A stretch of DNA of 64,000 nt from Euborellia annulipes (Eukaryota > Arthropoda > Insecta > Dermaptera > Anisolabididae): positions 1-64,000 of the forward strand of contig JAKCPI010016541.1 of NCBI GenBank assembly GCA_023213315.1, given 5' to 3'. The translations under genes were made by a program, and so were the position numbers. This document shows, piece by piece, positions 11,818 to 23,397 of this stretch. The notes beneath the pieces were generated by a model. That model did no database searches, was not told where the DNA came from, and saw only the letters and a program-made list of their open reading frames with translations. How positions within the stretch are numbered: position 1 is the first letter of the stretch; each line of letters begins with the position of its first letter.

Positions 11818-12022
11818 TTGTAAACCCTTTTCGGCTACAGAGGCCATTTAGGGGTTATTTATTTATTATAAATTTTTAATATACAATGTACCTATGGCTA
11901 CCGGGGGGCGTTCCACACGCTGATTGCTCGGGGTCACCAATCCCGAACTTTCGCCGTGCTTAGCATCACTTAACTTCAACGATTGTGGTGACTGTTGATC
12001 TTCTCCGTTGCCAGGCCCCCCA
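11818..12022 (-). repeat. 5S-rRNA-like SINE
   Basis: On the minus strand, 12022 to about 11899 resembles 5S rRNA: GAAGTTAAGTGATGCTAAGC matches the box A/intermediate region and TTCGGGATTGGTGACC the box C region. Its far end (11818-11855) carries the TTTTCGGC…GGCCATTTAG tail motif of the SINE-II family. This is a 5S-derived retroposon, not a working rRNA gene. Confidence 0.6.
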
Positions 12023-12054
12023 TTATAAATTTTAAATTTTATTCTTGAATTCAG

Positions 12055-12320
12055 CCCTCGGGGTTTGGCGTAGAGATTAGCATGCTAACCTCGTATACCA
12101 AAAGTCGCGGGTTCGGACCCCAGGCAGTCCGATGATTTTATTTAAGCCATTTGGATAGCAAATGGCTTAAATAAGAATGCCTGGACCCTTAATATGTACG
12201 AGTATATTAATCAATAACGGATATCCTAAACGTCTTATACGGTCTGAGTTGCCGAAAAGCCTGGGAATGTGTGTGTGAGTGTGAGTGGGAATGAGAAAAA
12301 AGTGTGTGTTTAAAAAAAAA
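12055..12320 (+). repeat. SINE-I, full-length copy in plus orientation
   Basis: Clearest copy for reading the family: A box TGGCGTAGAGATTAGCATG, B box GGGTTCGGACCC, stem AGCCATTTGG…CAAATGGCTT, then a TGTGTGTGAGTGTGAG tail and an A-rich end. It separates two parts of family A sequence. Confidence 0.85.
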
Positions 12321-12329
12321 TCTTGAATT

Positions 12330-12465
12330 CAAATGTACCTTTAGCTTACTGTCGGAACCTAAATATATGTCGACACAAAAATCTGGTGTGACAAGCACAG
12401 AACACAACTTTCGCTTACTGAAGAGAAAGTTGTGCTCTCCGACGAGTCCCACCAGATTTTTTAAG
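12330..12465 (-). repeat. Family A 5'-terminal hairpin fragment
   Basis: Contains only the first ~130 bases of the family in minus sense, including the AAATCTGGTGTGAC arm and its partner GTCCCACCAGATTT. Confidence 0.75.
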
Positions 12466-12867
12466 AAATATAGAAGCTGATGTTTGGTTCTCTTGGTTTG
12501 TTAAAACTTACGCTATAACGTTAAAACTTAAGTTAAAAAGACTAAATATGTTATACCATATACAAAGACAACATATACAATGTGTTGATCTTTAAAGAAG
12601 TTATAACCATAAAGAATGAATAAATTGATTTGGGTATCAGTAATGCAACGTTCTATTTTTTTGTTCTATAAACCGCTTGAAAATCGTAAGCAGAACCTTA
12701 AAATAAACTTATGAGCATAGCGAAAAATTTTTTGTAAAAAAATCGAAAATCGATTAAAATCGATTTTTTTAAGGCAAAAATCGATTTTTTTAAAAATCGA
12801 TTATTTGGTTTCGATTTTAAAAATCGAAAATCGAAAATCGATTCAGCCTCCGAATCTACCAACCCTA

Positions 12868-12960
12868 GTCAGAAATGTCCTCTTTCGGCATTTAGCATTC
12901 AAAGGCTCTCCTTATTTGCTGCACCCGTACTTGCTCTCTTCCATTCCATAACATCTACAG
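12868..12960. mobile_element. Right part of the foldback element split by the hAT insertion
   Basis: Reverse complement of about 10255-10335 with few mismatches (for example TGCACCCGTACTTGCTCTC). It begins with the GTCAGAAA duplication. Confidence 0.75.
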
Positions 12961-13179
12961 CAACTTCTCTTCAGCTTATAAAATATTATTTTGCCTTATA
13001 CATCATACAGAGCGCGATGGATGGACAAACAGACGGACACTCGGCTATTATATAGATCAGGTAGATATATATGAAGATTAAGTGCAATAATAAAATAATT
13101 AATCCCCTAAAAATTCTTGATTAAATTTTTTTCTTTGTCTGTTTCTCATAAATAAAATACATAAAACAAAATAATTTTA

Positions 13180-13352
13180 TCTAGATAGAGCTTTGTTGGA
13201 AAAGATGGAATTGTTTTAATCAACGCTAAAATAGTCCTTATATCGTTTGCGAAATGTGTTTGTGCTTATGGTTGGGCAAAATTGGGTCCCCTGGAATCGA
13301 ACCAGGACTTCCACGTTTTCGCGGCGGGTGGACTACCCTAAGTCGACGCCCT
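13180..13352 (-). repeat. SINE-III (tRNA-derived), full-length copy
   Basis: Minus-strand head contains a strong B box (GGTTCGATTCC within a GTCCTGG…CCAGGGGAC arm) and an A-box-like TTAGGGTAGTCC. The body continues to TTCCAACAAAGCTCTA. A second copy is at 59541-59730 and a headless one at 61019-61145. Confidence 0.75.
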
Positions 13353-13440
13353 AAAAATAATTTTATTTTAACAAGTAAAAATTTTAAAAAGTAAAAAATT
13401 AATTTTTTTATACTAGTATATTTCTTGAGCCAGAGATTTT

Positions 13441-14130
13441 TACTTTCTCTTACCTATGTATATATGTAATATATATATAGAGAGAAAGTATTGGTTTCAT
13501 GTCAAAAATTCGATGTCGAGATTTTGATGGATCTTCACGTTTTGAGGTCCCCTGAATCCAAAAAAGTGGTTTTCGCGACATGGTCTGTCTGTGGGTGGGT
13601 GGGTGGGTGTGTGGGTGTGTGGGTGGGTGTGTCTGTGTTCAATTTTAAGCATGAAGGAATTGAGCTATGAGGCTGAAATTTTATATTTAAGTTAAACACC
13701 CTCCTGGACCGGAAAAATAAGCTTTTAATCAAAATCGGCCAAAGAGTACTAGTACTTTACTGATGTACTTTTTCAGTTTTTTTCGATTTTCTCAAAATTC
13801 GCTCTAACGATTTTGATTAAAATTCAAAAATCAATTATTTTTTAGATGCTCTTTCAAATGTATATTCTCGTTTTGCCCTCAAAATTGTTTGAAGCACACT
13901 TTACTCTTGTGTTTCATAGGAAAGATAGGAGAAATGGTTGCCATGGTAACAAAATATAAATATTTTCCCATACTTATAAATTTTACATCTGAATTCAAAT
14001 ATTCCTTACTGCCGGGAACTAAATCTATGTCGACACAAAAAATCTGGTGTGACAAGCACAGTACACAACTTTCGATTACCGAAGGTAAGAGAAAGTTGTG
14101 TGCTGTGCGCCAGTCACACCAGATTTTTAA
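13441..14130 (-). repeat. Family A retroposon, full-length
   Basis: Nearly identical to the copies at 10981 and 17304, differing mainly in the (CA)n/(CCCA)n tract. It ends at the ACACCAGATTTTT hairpin arm. The high similarity suggests recent activity. Confidence 0.85.
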
Positions 14131-14994
14131 TTAATTGTCTGAAACGAGTTGCCTGAAATTTGCGGCACATGTTTAAGTAAAGACGAAGGTCTGCTGCAGG
14201 CGGACTAGAGCCAAATATATTATATTTGCACCGTATTAAAAAAAGGCGTGGGTTCGCCGCGGGCTCCCTGGCTAGTTCTGAAGACCGGTAAAGGCGGACT
14301 GCGCGGCTAGTTATAAATTTAAGCGTCTTGCCTAAAATTTCAATAAATTAACAACGGATAGTAAGTCTATCAAATTAAGAAAAAGAATCTAAATATAAAT
14401 AAAATGTGCGCATAGCAATTATAAATAAAACAAGGAATAATATATTCTACTATATCCGTGTAACTCCTGGCTAAATGTTAATACCTACTAAAAATATTCG
14501 CTCATTTAAATGAAATTCACTATTTAATCGTTTTAGAAAAACGAATGATTATTGAAAAACTCTTTAAATAAATAATTCTACTAGTTATTTTTTGCCTTGC
14601 ACTAGGAATCTGCAAATTTAGCTTTTATGTTTATAGCAAAGTGTGGAGGGAGGTGTGTATTTGCATCTCACGAAAAAACTTTAAATGATAGGGAATTTTT
14701 TATATTCTTTTGAAAATTAATGTTGTTAGATGTAGCATGACGAAGCGATTTTATATAAGAATAGGTTATTCGAATGAAAATTCAAGCAAAGTGCATTTTT
14801 TCTAAATTAAATATCATTAGATATTATTATACAAATACAGAAACCTACAGAATTTCTTTTGTAAGAAAAGCTTAACTGTTATGTATCAAATGTGCGAGTA
14901 GAAATATGATATTTTAAAAATAATTATTTATATTAAATAGGCCTATTATAATAATCAAATGTTTTTATCATTTATGTGGCCGAAATAGTGGGCC
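14131..14994. other. AT-rich spacer with a diverged repeat
   Basis: About 14131-14330 resembles 54050-54165 (TTAATTGTCTG-AAC-AGTT start, GGCTAGTT end), an unclassified dispersed repeat. The rest shows nothing recognisable. Confidence 0.4.
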
Positions 14995-15792
14995 CAGGGG
15001 CCCCGGAACGAATTTGAATCAGGGGGGGGCAAAATTTTTTTTAGAAAATTAAAATAATTTAATATGTTAGAATTAGGCCTTTGCCGGCCCCCACCTCTTT
15101 TAAAAAGGCCCCGGGAAAAAAAACCCCCCCTTGAGCGCCCCCCCCCCCACCTCTTTTTGGGTTATGATTTGCCCCGCGCCCCCCCCCCCCCGCCTCAGCC
15201 CAGCACACGATGGGTTTGCGGGGGGCCTGTCTGCCCCACAGTGTGATACAAATTTTTTCTTCTTTCAGGGGGGGGGGGGGGGGGGGCTGGGCGGAGCGTG
15301 CGAACGGTTGGGATGGTTGGTTTTTTCCCTCTGTTTCTATAATTTAATATGTTCAAATAGTATAAAACAAAAACAAATCTACTATAAAGCTTTAAAAATT
15401 TTATATAAAATCACAATTTTAAAAAAAATTAAAATTTTAGAGATTTTAGAGATTTTTTTTTAGGCTATATTTGTACTATTGAAGGAAATTTTTAATTTTC
15501 TTCTTTTAATTCAATATAAAATGTTTTTAGAAATTAGAAATACAATAGGGTCTATATAAAATATTTTGGAAAAATGAATTTCTTACTCTTTTAATTTTTT
15601 TTTAATTTAGGAGATTTTATTTTTCAAAGGTAAAAATTTATCATTTTTAAAAATAAATGAAATAAAAGGAATAAATAAAATAAAAATAAATAAAATGGAA
15701 TAAAAGAAGACATATTGCCCCCCCCTGCCCCCTCCTATAGGAAGCCAGGGGGGAAATGTACACTTGCCCCCGCCCCAGTTCCGGCGCCTATG
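14995..15792. mobile_element. Probable hAT-like element with long G/C runs
   Basis: Ends CAGGGGCCCCGGAAC and, inverted, CATAGGCGCCGGAAC. The flanking 8-mers AGTGGGCC and AGTAGGAC match at 6 of 8. The interior has long C and G homopolymers and AT-rich sequence, with no transposase. Weaker than the elements with perfect duplications. Confidence 0.55.
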
Positions 15793-17303
15793 AGTAGGAC
15801 TACATCAATATAAATGAAAATCTTGAAACAAAACTGTTAAAGAATAAATAAGAAGTGTAAATGCAAAATAGCTGATATCAAAACAAGACATCCAATTTAA
15901 AACTTTGAAATTGCAAACAAAATCTGAATGCAAAAAATATGGCCAGTTATTATTAAAAGAAACAGAGACAGACTTATTGGTTGCGGTTCAATGAATTGAA
16001 AATTAATAATTTCATTTTTCAGTGCTAGCATAACATTGAATTTTGGCTAAATGCTTTATGTAATTTTACGAATGGAAGCCTCATTCATGAGCATGAGTTT
16101 TAAATATTTCATTCCTACCGAATTTAAAATAAAATTCATTTTGATATTAAATATGATTGATATTTCAAAATTTTAAAAACATAATTTTATTTAAAAAAAA
16201 ATAATCTTAAGGCTTGATCTGACTCTCCATGAATTTGAAATAGTTTTATTAATTTTTTTTTTATTTAAGGTCTTTTTAGCCATCAGTGCTATTTAGATCC
16301 AATCATTATTTATTTCAATTGATTGGTGATCAATTAAATTTTTGCCGCACGACGGGATGAGACACCCCTAGCATAAAAGGTATTTAAAATTTGTTTTCTA
16401 AAAACTGATTTATTGACTCTTTTTTTAATTTTAATAAAATCTGTCAATATTGATAGTCTTAAAGGGCGAGTTCAGATCCCAGGCAATCCTATGAATATTT
16501 ATTTAAATCATTTGTATACCAAATGGCATAAATAAAATTGCCTGAACCCCTTAGTATTGCATATAAATCACTTGTATAGATAAGTCTATAGAGGCTAAGA
16601 TACCGAAGACAAAAAAATAAATAATTTCTGTAAATTTAATTTTTAATAATGTTTTAAAAATTAAGAATTATGTCAAAATTTAAGTTAGTGAACTATTTCT
16701 GTATTTAAGGGAGATTGCTTTAATGATTCAAATCCTTTGAATATCAAAAAAATTATTTAACGACCGTGAGTTACTTATTTGTGATAATGCCCCAAAGTTG
16801 TCATGGCAAATTTTTAATGTATACTAGGCCCGATGCTAGCGCCAGGATTTTTTTTTCATTGTAATTCTCAGGGGAGTGATAAACAAATTTTTGTGAGAAG
16901 AATCGGATCCTTAATAATTTTAGTACCCCATGCACTCCACCTTACCAAGACTTTTTTGCTCATTATGTTAATTAATTAACTCTTCTTTGTGTACAAAGTG
17001 GGGACGCGAGTGAAATTTTTTATATCAATATATGCAATGGGGAACTCCAAAATTTCTTTCCATTTTCAGGCTATACGTAAAAAGAGTATATAGCCTATAT
17101 TGTGCCGAGAAGACGTTACATTCGGTCTTAAGTATTTGACGATAATGATAGAGTTTTTCATTTGGGTTGCCTAACTTCCAGCATCAAAAATATGGCAGAA
17201 ATGTTCATAAAAAAATATTCATTATTGAATCTAAAAGTTTATTATAATTTTAATAATAAATTAAAGAAATTATTAATACTCCCTATTCCTTCTTTTCTTT
17301 TTT
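15793..17303. other. AT-rich sequence; one SINE-II remnant
   Basis: No gene seen. About 16255-16370 carries the SINE-II tail in minus orientation (TTAAGGTCTTTTTAGCCATC), and about 16460-16620 has a degraded SINE-I stem and head (ATCATTTGTATACCAAATGG). Confidence 0.45.
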
Positions 17304-18003
17304 TACTTTCTCTTACCTATGTATATATGTAATATATATATAGAGAGAAAGTATTGGATTCATGTCAAAAATTCGATGTCGAGATTTTGATGGATCTTCA
17401 CGTTTTGAGGTCCCCTGAATCCAAAAAAGTGGTTTTCGCGACATGGTCTGTCTGTGTGTGTGTGGGTGTGTGGGTGTGTGGTGTGTGTGTGTGTGTGTGT
17501 GTTCAATTTTAAGCATGAAGGAATTGAGCTACGGAGGTTGAAATTTTATATTTAAGTTAAACAGCCCCCGGGACCGGAAAAATAAGCTTTTAATCAAAAT
17601 CGGCCAAAAGAGTACTAGCACTTTACTGATGGTGCTTTTCAGTTTCTTTTTCGATTTTCTCAAAATTCGCTCTAACGATTTTGATTAAAATTCAAAACGT
17701 CAATTATTTTTTAGATGCTCTTTCAAATGTATATTCTCGTTTTGCCCTCAAATTGTTTGAGCCACTTACTCTTTGTGCTTCATAGGTGCACAGCATAGAG
17801 AAATGGTATGCCAAGGTAACAAAATATAAATATTTTCCCCATACTTATAAATTTTAAAATCTGAATTTCAAATATTCCCTACTGCCGGGAACTAAATAGA
17901 TATCGACACGGAAAATCTGGTGAGACAAGCACAGTACATAATTTTCGATTACCGAAGGTAAGAGAAAGTTGTGTGCTGAGCGCCAGTCACATTCAGATCT
18001 TTC
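17304..18003 (-). repeat. Family A retroposon, full-length
   Basis: Close to the copies at 10981 and 13441, with small substitutions near both ends. Preceded by a T-run, which is the poly(A) tail read on the opposite strand. Confidence 0.85.
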
Positions 18004-20138
18004 TATATAAAATAATTCTACGAGAGAGGCTTATTTATTAAAATCTTTTACACGTAACAAATGGCTCTCCATACAACAAACATGTTATGGAAAGTAAATA
18101 CAATAAATATCCTTAGACAAATAATCTTAACTCTTTTGCTGTACCAGAGAGAATGTCACGTATTGAATTTAATGAATATTTAATCAAATAATGCCCAATT
18201 GCACCGTTTGTCATTTATGCCTCTCTTTACTAAGTGTGGTTAAACTAAAGTGTCTCTTAAATAAATTGTTTGTTTGAACCGCAAGATTTTAATCATGGAA
18301 TAGTAAAGAAGAATTTTATAAATGTGCAACATGGCAACGTTGTAAATTTTAGTGATATTCTGGTGATTTTTGATAAAATTGACAGATGTTTTGTTTATTA
18401 TTTGAATATTCTTAAATTAAATTAAGTACATATTGTTTATAAATATTGATTAATTTCAGAAAAATAAGAAAATAGAAAACAAAATATTGATTTTCATGAT
18501 TATAATTTTTTTATTTAAATTAATAAGGAAAGAATTGAACATCAAATTATACCTCTTTAGAAAATTATCTATTAAATTATATTTAAATATAAAAATATAA
18601 TAGAAAAATTGCAATGTTAATAATAATTAGTTCATTGGTGAGTCCTGTTGTTAGTGTAAAAATTTTTTTTTAAATAAATTTAACCTGTAGAGCCTACAAA
18701 ATATCGTTTTGTCCTATATTAAACTATGTGACAAATAAGAAGTTTTCTCTTACGAGAGACATGTAAGTTCAACTGCATATCTAGGCTTTTGGCCAAATAT
18801 AAAAAATATATATATATATATATATACGGGATACCTATATATTTTATAATACATATTTTATTATTTCCAAAAAATTCCAAAATCCTTTATTTCCATAATA
18901 TTTAGATCATCTTCGAAAATAGAGTTCATATTGTTCATGTTTTTTATAAAAAAAATCTAGATCGAATAAAAAAATGTATTATTATTAGATAATTAATATT
19001 ATATTATCAATATAATCTGGAATAGATGTCATTTATTTAACAGAAAATTGTTTTTTAGGTTAAGGATACGCTAAGCCCCCGAAATCGAGAGCTTAGATTT
19101 AAGTTAAAATTTAGACATTTAAGCTTGACTTTGCAAGCTGTATACAACGAAATTTGGAAAGCTTAAGTAATATTTAGGGTTAAATAATGCTTAACCCGTA
19201 TGGTGCAATGGGCATAAGACTTTTAGCAAGTTTCTAACTCTGTTTTCTTCTTTTTTTTTATAAATCTATCTTTAACTTAGAAGTTTCTAATTGCTTGAAT
19301 TTTGACCATATTTTAATTTAAATTAATTGTATATAATTGTAAAATACAATTTTTTTATTTTAAAATAAAACATGGTATGTCCATGATATCCTCGGTACAT
19401 TTGAAAGGATTTTAATGCTCCTGTTAAACATTTCAAAAATATTACCTTTCTCGCTAAAAATATTTTAAATTGACAAATTTAAAATTTTATTTATATAGAA
19501 AATTATTAAAATTTGGGAAAGAGCAAGTCAAGAGCAGTAACGGAAAGAAGCCTTTGTATGCCAAATGCCACGAGAAGTAGACGTTTGGAGAAAAATTTAT
19601 TCGTCCATCCTCAGTCCTTGTAGGCTTATATTTATTTTAGACACAAAGTTGTAATTGCTCTTGATGCACAAAAGTTCGTGCACATGTACATTTTATAAAA
19701 GGACGAGTGTTTAAAATGTCATGGAGAGTTTTTTAGAAAGATAATTATTAAATCAAATTTTGAATTTAAGTTTCCAAGCTCGACGCCAGCTTTTAAGCTC
19801 AAATCTTAAAATTATAGTCAAAAAATCATTTTCTTGATCTACTATGTGTAAAGAACAGATTATCAAGTCAGGGTGTTCTAGCTGTTGAAGCTGAATTAAC
19901 AAAGAAAGATGACTTGGAACCAAGCAATTAATCAAACAAAATATACCTATATTTTTGTTTTTGAAGATTTATAGCTGTATTGAAGTTAGATAACAGGGGC
20001 GTATATAGAAATTTTTTCGGGGGGGGGGGGGCCTGAACTCAAAATTTTTCTGTGGAAAATTTTTTTTTAAGAAACTAAATTTTCCCATAACTGCTCACGT
20101 TTCGGTTCTGATTAGGACAACCTTCAGAGCATTAGGGC
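18004..20138. other. AT-rich sequence, no gene recognised
   Basis: Contains a (TA)n stretch near 18807-18825, a fragment related to the 10255 foldback element (about 19515-19640), and a lone hAT-type left end (CAGGGGCGTATATAG near 19996) without a matching right end. Confidence 0.4.
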
Positions 20139-20500
20139 TATGATCATAAATATGAAATTAAAAACATTTCAACTTTATATCATTAGCGTTGGTTTTATAT
20201 AAATAAATCATGTATATTTTATTATAGTGATATTTGAATGTACCAACTATTGCAGCGTTTCCCAGAGTGTGTCGCGACCCGGTACCGAACCATGGAGTAA
20301 AAAAAATTTTTAAAACACAAAAAAAAAATTTACTTCATTTACTAAAGTTTTAAATGAATGTAATTGTTTATTTTTTTTAATTACTTATATTTTTTTTTCT
20401 TATATAATTATTTCGCAATTTTTGTGTATGAAATAAAATAATAAATAACTTGATTTTTATTAAAAAATAAAATTTGTTTTGTAAATAAATGTTTTTTTTT
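20139..20500. repeat. Left copy of a ~360-bp direct repeat flanking family A
   Basis: Begins TATGATCATAAATATG and ends at a T9 run. Virtually identical to 21184-21540, apart from one- or two-base differences in homopolymers. It contains the left end of a hAT-like element (CAGCGTTTCCC at 20253). Confidence 0.95.
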
Positions 20501-21183
20501 TACTTTCTCTTACCTATGTATATATGTAATATATATATAGAGAGAAAGTATTGGATTCATGTCAAAAATTCGATGTCGAGATTTTGATGGATCTTCACGT
20601 TTTGAGGTCCCCTGAATCCAAAAAGTGGTTTTCAGGTGACATGGTCTGTCTGTCTGTGTGTCTTGTGTGTGTGTCTGTTGTGTTGTGTGTCTGTGAACAA
20701 AATATCTCAAGAACGAAAAGAGCTAGGAAGTTGAAATTTTATATTTAAGTTAGGCACCCCCATGGGACGTGACACGAAGCTTTTTGAACAAAATCGACCA
20801 AAAGTACTAGCACTTTACTGATTCACTTTTTCAGTTTTTTTCGATTTTTCAAAATTTGCTCCAACGATTTTTTTTTAAATTCAAAATCAATTATTTTTTA
20901 GATTCTCTATAAAATGTATATTCTCATTTTGTGATTGAAATCTTCTGAAAGACCACTTTACTCTTGTACTCCAGAGAAAAGATAGGAGAAATGGTTGCTA
21001 TGGTATCAAAATATAAATATTTTGCCATACTTATAAATTTTACATCTTGAATTCAATTGTACCCTACTGTCGGAAACTAAATATATGTTTTGACACGAAA
21101 ATCCGGTGTGACAAGCACAGTACACAACTTTCGATTACCGAAGGTAAGAGAAAGTTGTGTGCTGTGCGCCAGTCACACCAGAT
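20501..21183 (-). repeat. Family A retroposon between giant direct repeats
   Basis: Full-length copy with both ends: TACTTTCTCTTACC at the left and the ACACCAGATT hairpin arm at the right. It sits exactly at the junction of the two direct repeats, with its poly(A) side against the A9 (T9 on plus) of the repeat. Confidence 0.9.
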
Positions 21184-21540
21184 TATGATCATAAATATGA
21201 AATTAAACATTTCAACTTTATATCATTAGCGTTGGTTTTATATAAATAAATCATGTATATTTTATTATAGTGATATTTGAATGTACCAACTATTGCAGCG
21301 TTTCCCAGAGTGTGTCGCGACCCGGTACCGAACCATGGAGTAAAAAAAATTTTTAAAACACAAAAAAAAAATTTACTTCATTTACTAAAGTTTTAAATGA
21401 ATGTAATTGTTTATTTTTTAATTACTTATATTTTTTTTCTTATATAATTATTTCGCAATTTTTGTGTATGAAATAAAATAATAAATAACTTGATTTTTAT
21501 TAAAAAATAAAATTTGTTTTGTAAATAAATGTTTTTTTTT
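21184..21540. repeat. Right copy of the ~360-bp direct repeat
   Basis: Second copy of 20139-20500. The sequence then continues uninterrupted into CCATAAGGTGGG, so this copy keeps the original right-hand context. Confidence 0.95.
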
Positions 21541-21610
21541 CCATAAGGTGGGTCTCAAGAAATTTAAAACCTCGTCCGGGCCGTGGTTAAAAAAAGTTTG
21601 GGAAAAGGTG
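21296..21610. mobile_element. hAT-like MITE, TSD AACTATTG/ATCTATTG
   Basis: Ends CAGCGTTTCCCAGAGT and, inverted, CACCTTTTCCCAAACT. Subterminal GTCGCGACC is present. The flanking 8-mers match at 7 of 8. Its left half is repeated at 20253-20500 as part of the direct duplication. Confidence 0.75.
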
Positions 21611-21648
21611 ATCTATTGCATTAGTATTGAGACTAGAGCCCTGTAGTT

Positions 21649-21764
21649 AGGCAGCCCAAATGGCACACGCACACTAAAGCTTTCTTTTCTGTGTAAAAAA
21701 GTCGTTCGCCCTAGTGTCTGCTTTAAAAAAAGTATTCAGTATGCGTGTACCATTTGGGCTGCCT
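21649..21764. mobile_element. Short MITE with ~27-bp terminal inverted repeats
   Basis: Left end AGGCAGCCCAAATGG and right end CCATTTGGGCTGCCT are exact inverses, and the arms extend about 12 bases further with mismatches. Total length is 116 bp. Target duplication not resolved. Confidence 0.7.
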
Positions 21765-21929
21765 CAATAGTATTGATACAGATGGTATGCTCGTATGTTT
21801 TGATGAGGCCCGCCAAGGAATAAAATTTATTTATTTATTTTATTTTTTTTTATCTAAATTCATCCTGCCTGCATGTGACCACTGGTCATTCATTATAGGT
21901 CTTGGGAGCTTATGCACCCAAAAAAAAAA

Positions 21930-22337
21930 AATCAATTTTGAGGGCAAAATGAGAATAGGCCTATTCATTTCAAAGAGCATCTAAAAAATAATTTTATCAA
22001 AATCGTTAGAGCGAATTTTGAGAAAATAAAAAAAAACTGAAAAAGTACATCAGTAAAGTACTAGTACATTTTGGCCGATTTTGTTTGAAAGCTTATTTTC
22101 ACGCTCCAGGGGGATGTCTAACTTAAATATAAAATTTCAGTCTCATAGCTCAAATCCTTCATGCTTAAAATTGAACACAGACACACACACAGACAGACCA
22201 TGTTGGGAAAATCCCTTTTTTTGATTCAAGGGACCTCAAAACATGTATATCCATCAAAAACTCGACATCGAATTTTTGACATGAATCCAATATTTTCTCT
22301 CTATATATATTAACATATATAAAGGTAAGAGAAAGTA
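21930..22337 (+). repeat. Family A retroposon, 5'-truncated, plus sense
   Basis: Runs from the GAGGGCAAAATGAGAATA block to GGTAAGAGAAAGTAAAA, so the poly(A)-side end is intact and the hairpin end is missing. 5' truncation is the pattern expected of target-primed reverse transcription. Confidence 0.8.
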
Positions 22338-22479
22338 AAAATATAGGTATATTTAAAGTCTTGAAACTACAAGATCAGCAGAATCAATGGAGGTGTTCAA
22401 TAAAATCTGATTTGATCTTTTTTCTTATTCTACCTACAATAAATATACCTTCGTTCGTCAATCAGAATCAGATCTCAAA

Positions 22480-22519
22480 GTCATCACTATGCCCAATTAC
22501 AATTGGGCATAGTGATGAC
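22480..22519. repeat. Perfect 19-bp-arm palindrome
   Basis: Arms 22480-22498 and 22501-22519 (GTCATCACTATGCCCAATT and its exact complement) are separated by two bases. No surrounding element recognised. Confidence 0.95.
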
Positions 22520-22827
22520 GGTATTCTTTTATATTAATTAATAGTCCTATTGAAAATAAATATGTTAGCGAGGCGAATAGCTGAATTAGTATGTAGTAGT
22601 ATGTAGTCTTTTATTGAAAATAAATATTCATTTAATATTATCTAATTCTCCTGAAATAACCTGCATGCTTGTTTTTCTAACCTAATAACAACAATATGCA
22701 ATATGGCAGGGGCGTTTATAAGGGGGACCCCCCCCCCCCCGAAAACATATATACGGGATCCTTCTGTTTAAAACTTTTTGGCCTATTTTGTTCAAAAGTT
22801 CCCGGGAAGGTACCTAAATTAAAAATA

Positions 22828-23222
22828 AAGGGTCGGACTAAGCCGAGCGCACAACTTTGCCCACCCATTATTCAAAGAAATAACGCAACGCGTTTGTTTA
22901 TTTGTTTTGATTTTGCTCTGTTGCTATGCACAATTTTCGAATTTAAATGATTTTTTAACAAATTTATGACAAATTAGGATACAAATATTATATATCATTT
23001 TACTCGGGAGAAAGTCTAGTTTCTGAATATATAAAAAAAATTATAGGTTATGTAAGAAAAAAATATTGCCCCCCCCTCTAGAGCGCCCCCTAATGGTCCG
23101 ATGTTTGCCAAAAGCTTTTCAGTTCTTGAGCTTTACCCCTAGTTTATGTGTGCAAAATTTCAAAACAATTGGATGAATAGTTTTTGAGTTTTCGTTGACG
23201 AAAAAAATTACCACAGACATAC

Positions 23223-23257
<35 letters not shown>

Positions 23258-23397
23258 ACAGACACACAGACATCATTCCAAAAACTACTTAAATGGATTC
23301 AGGGGACCTCAAAACGCATTTTGGCAGCTTCAGAAAAATTTCGATTTTTTTACGATTACATTACCTGTCCAACCTACGGTTGATGGGCAAAGTTAAT
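22828..23397 (+). repeat. Family B repeat
   Basis: Begins AAAGGGTCGGACTAAGCC and ends GATGGGCAAAGTTAA. It contains a G/C-rich block GAGCGCCCCCTAATGG and a 34-base C run. A second copy in reverse orientation (40182-40677) defines its ends. It starts within a lone hAT-type segment (CAGGGGCGTTTATAAGG at 22706). Short ORFs across it are not coding. Confidence 0.75.
23224..23257. repeat. C34 homopolymer
   Basis: Thirty-four consecutive C residues inside the family B copy, at the position where the other copy has none. It could form i-motif/G-quadruplex structure, and its length is also a likely sequencing or assembly weak point. Confidence 0.95.

Larger units (their letters stand above)
10475..12867. 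mobile_element. hAT-like element, TSD GTCAGAAA, filled with other repeats
   Basis: Ends TAGGGTTGGTCGAATCG and, inverted, TAGGGTTGGTAGATTCG, with perfect GTCAGAAA duplications (10467-10474 and 12868-12875). Subterminal regions are made of CGATTTT/AAAATCG hairpins. The interior contains two family A copies, a 5S-like sequence and a SINE-I copy. No transposase. Confidence 0.9.

Noticed and set aside
11430..11879. 149-codon open frame on plus
   Set aside because: It runs through two copies of the family A terminal module, and the same peptide recurs in other copies. It shows no protein-family feature.
12055..12140. Possible true tRNA gene
   Set aside because: It has A- and B-box-like sequences but no closed cloverleaf, and it is the head of a SINE with many copies.
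20501..21183. Family A as a Helitron
   Set aside because: No 5'-TC/3'-CTRR ends or AT target. The A-run at one end and 5'-truncated copies favour retroposition.
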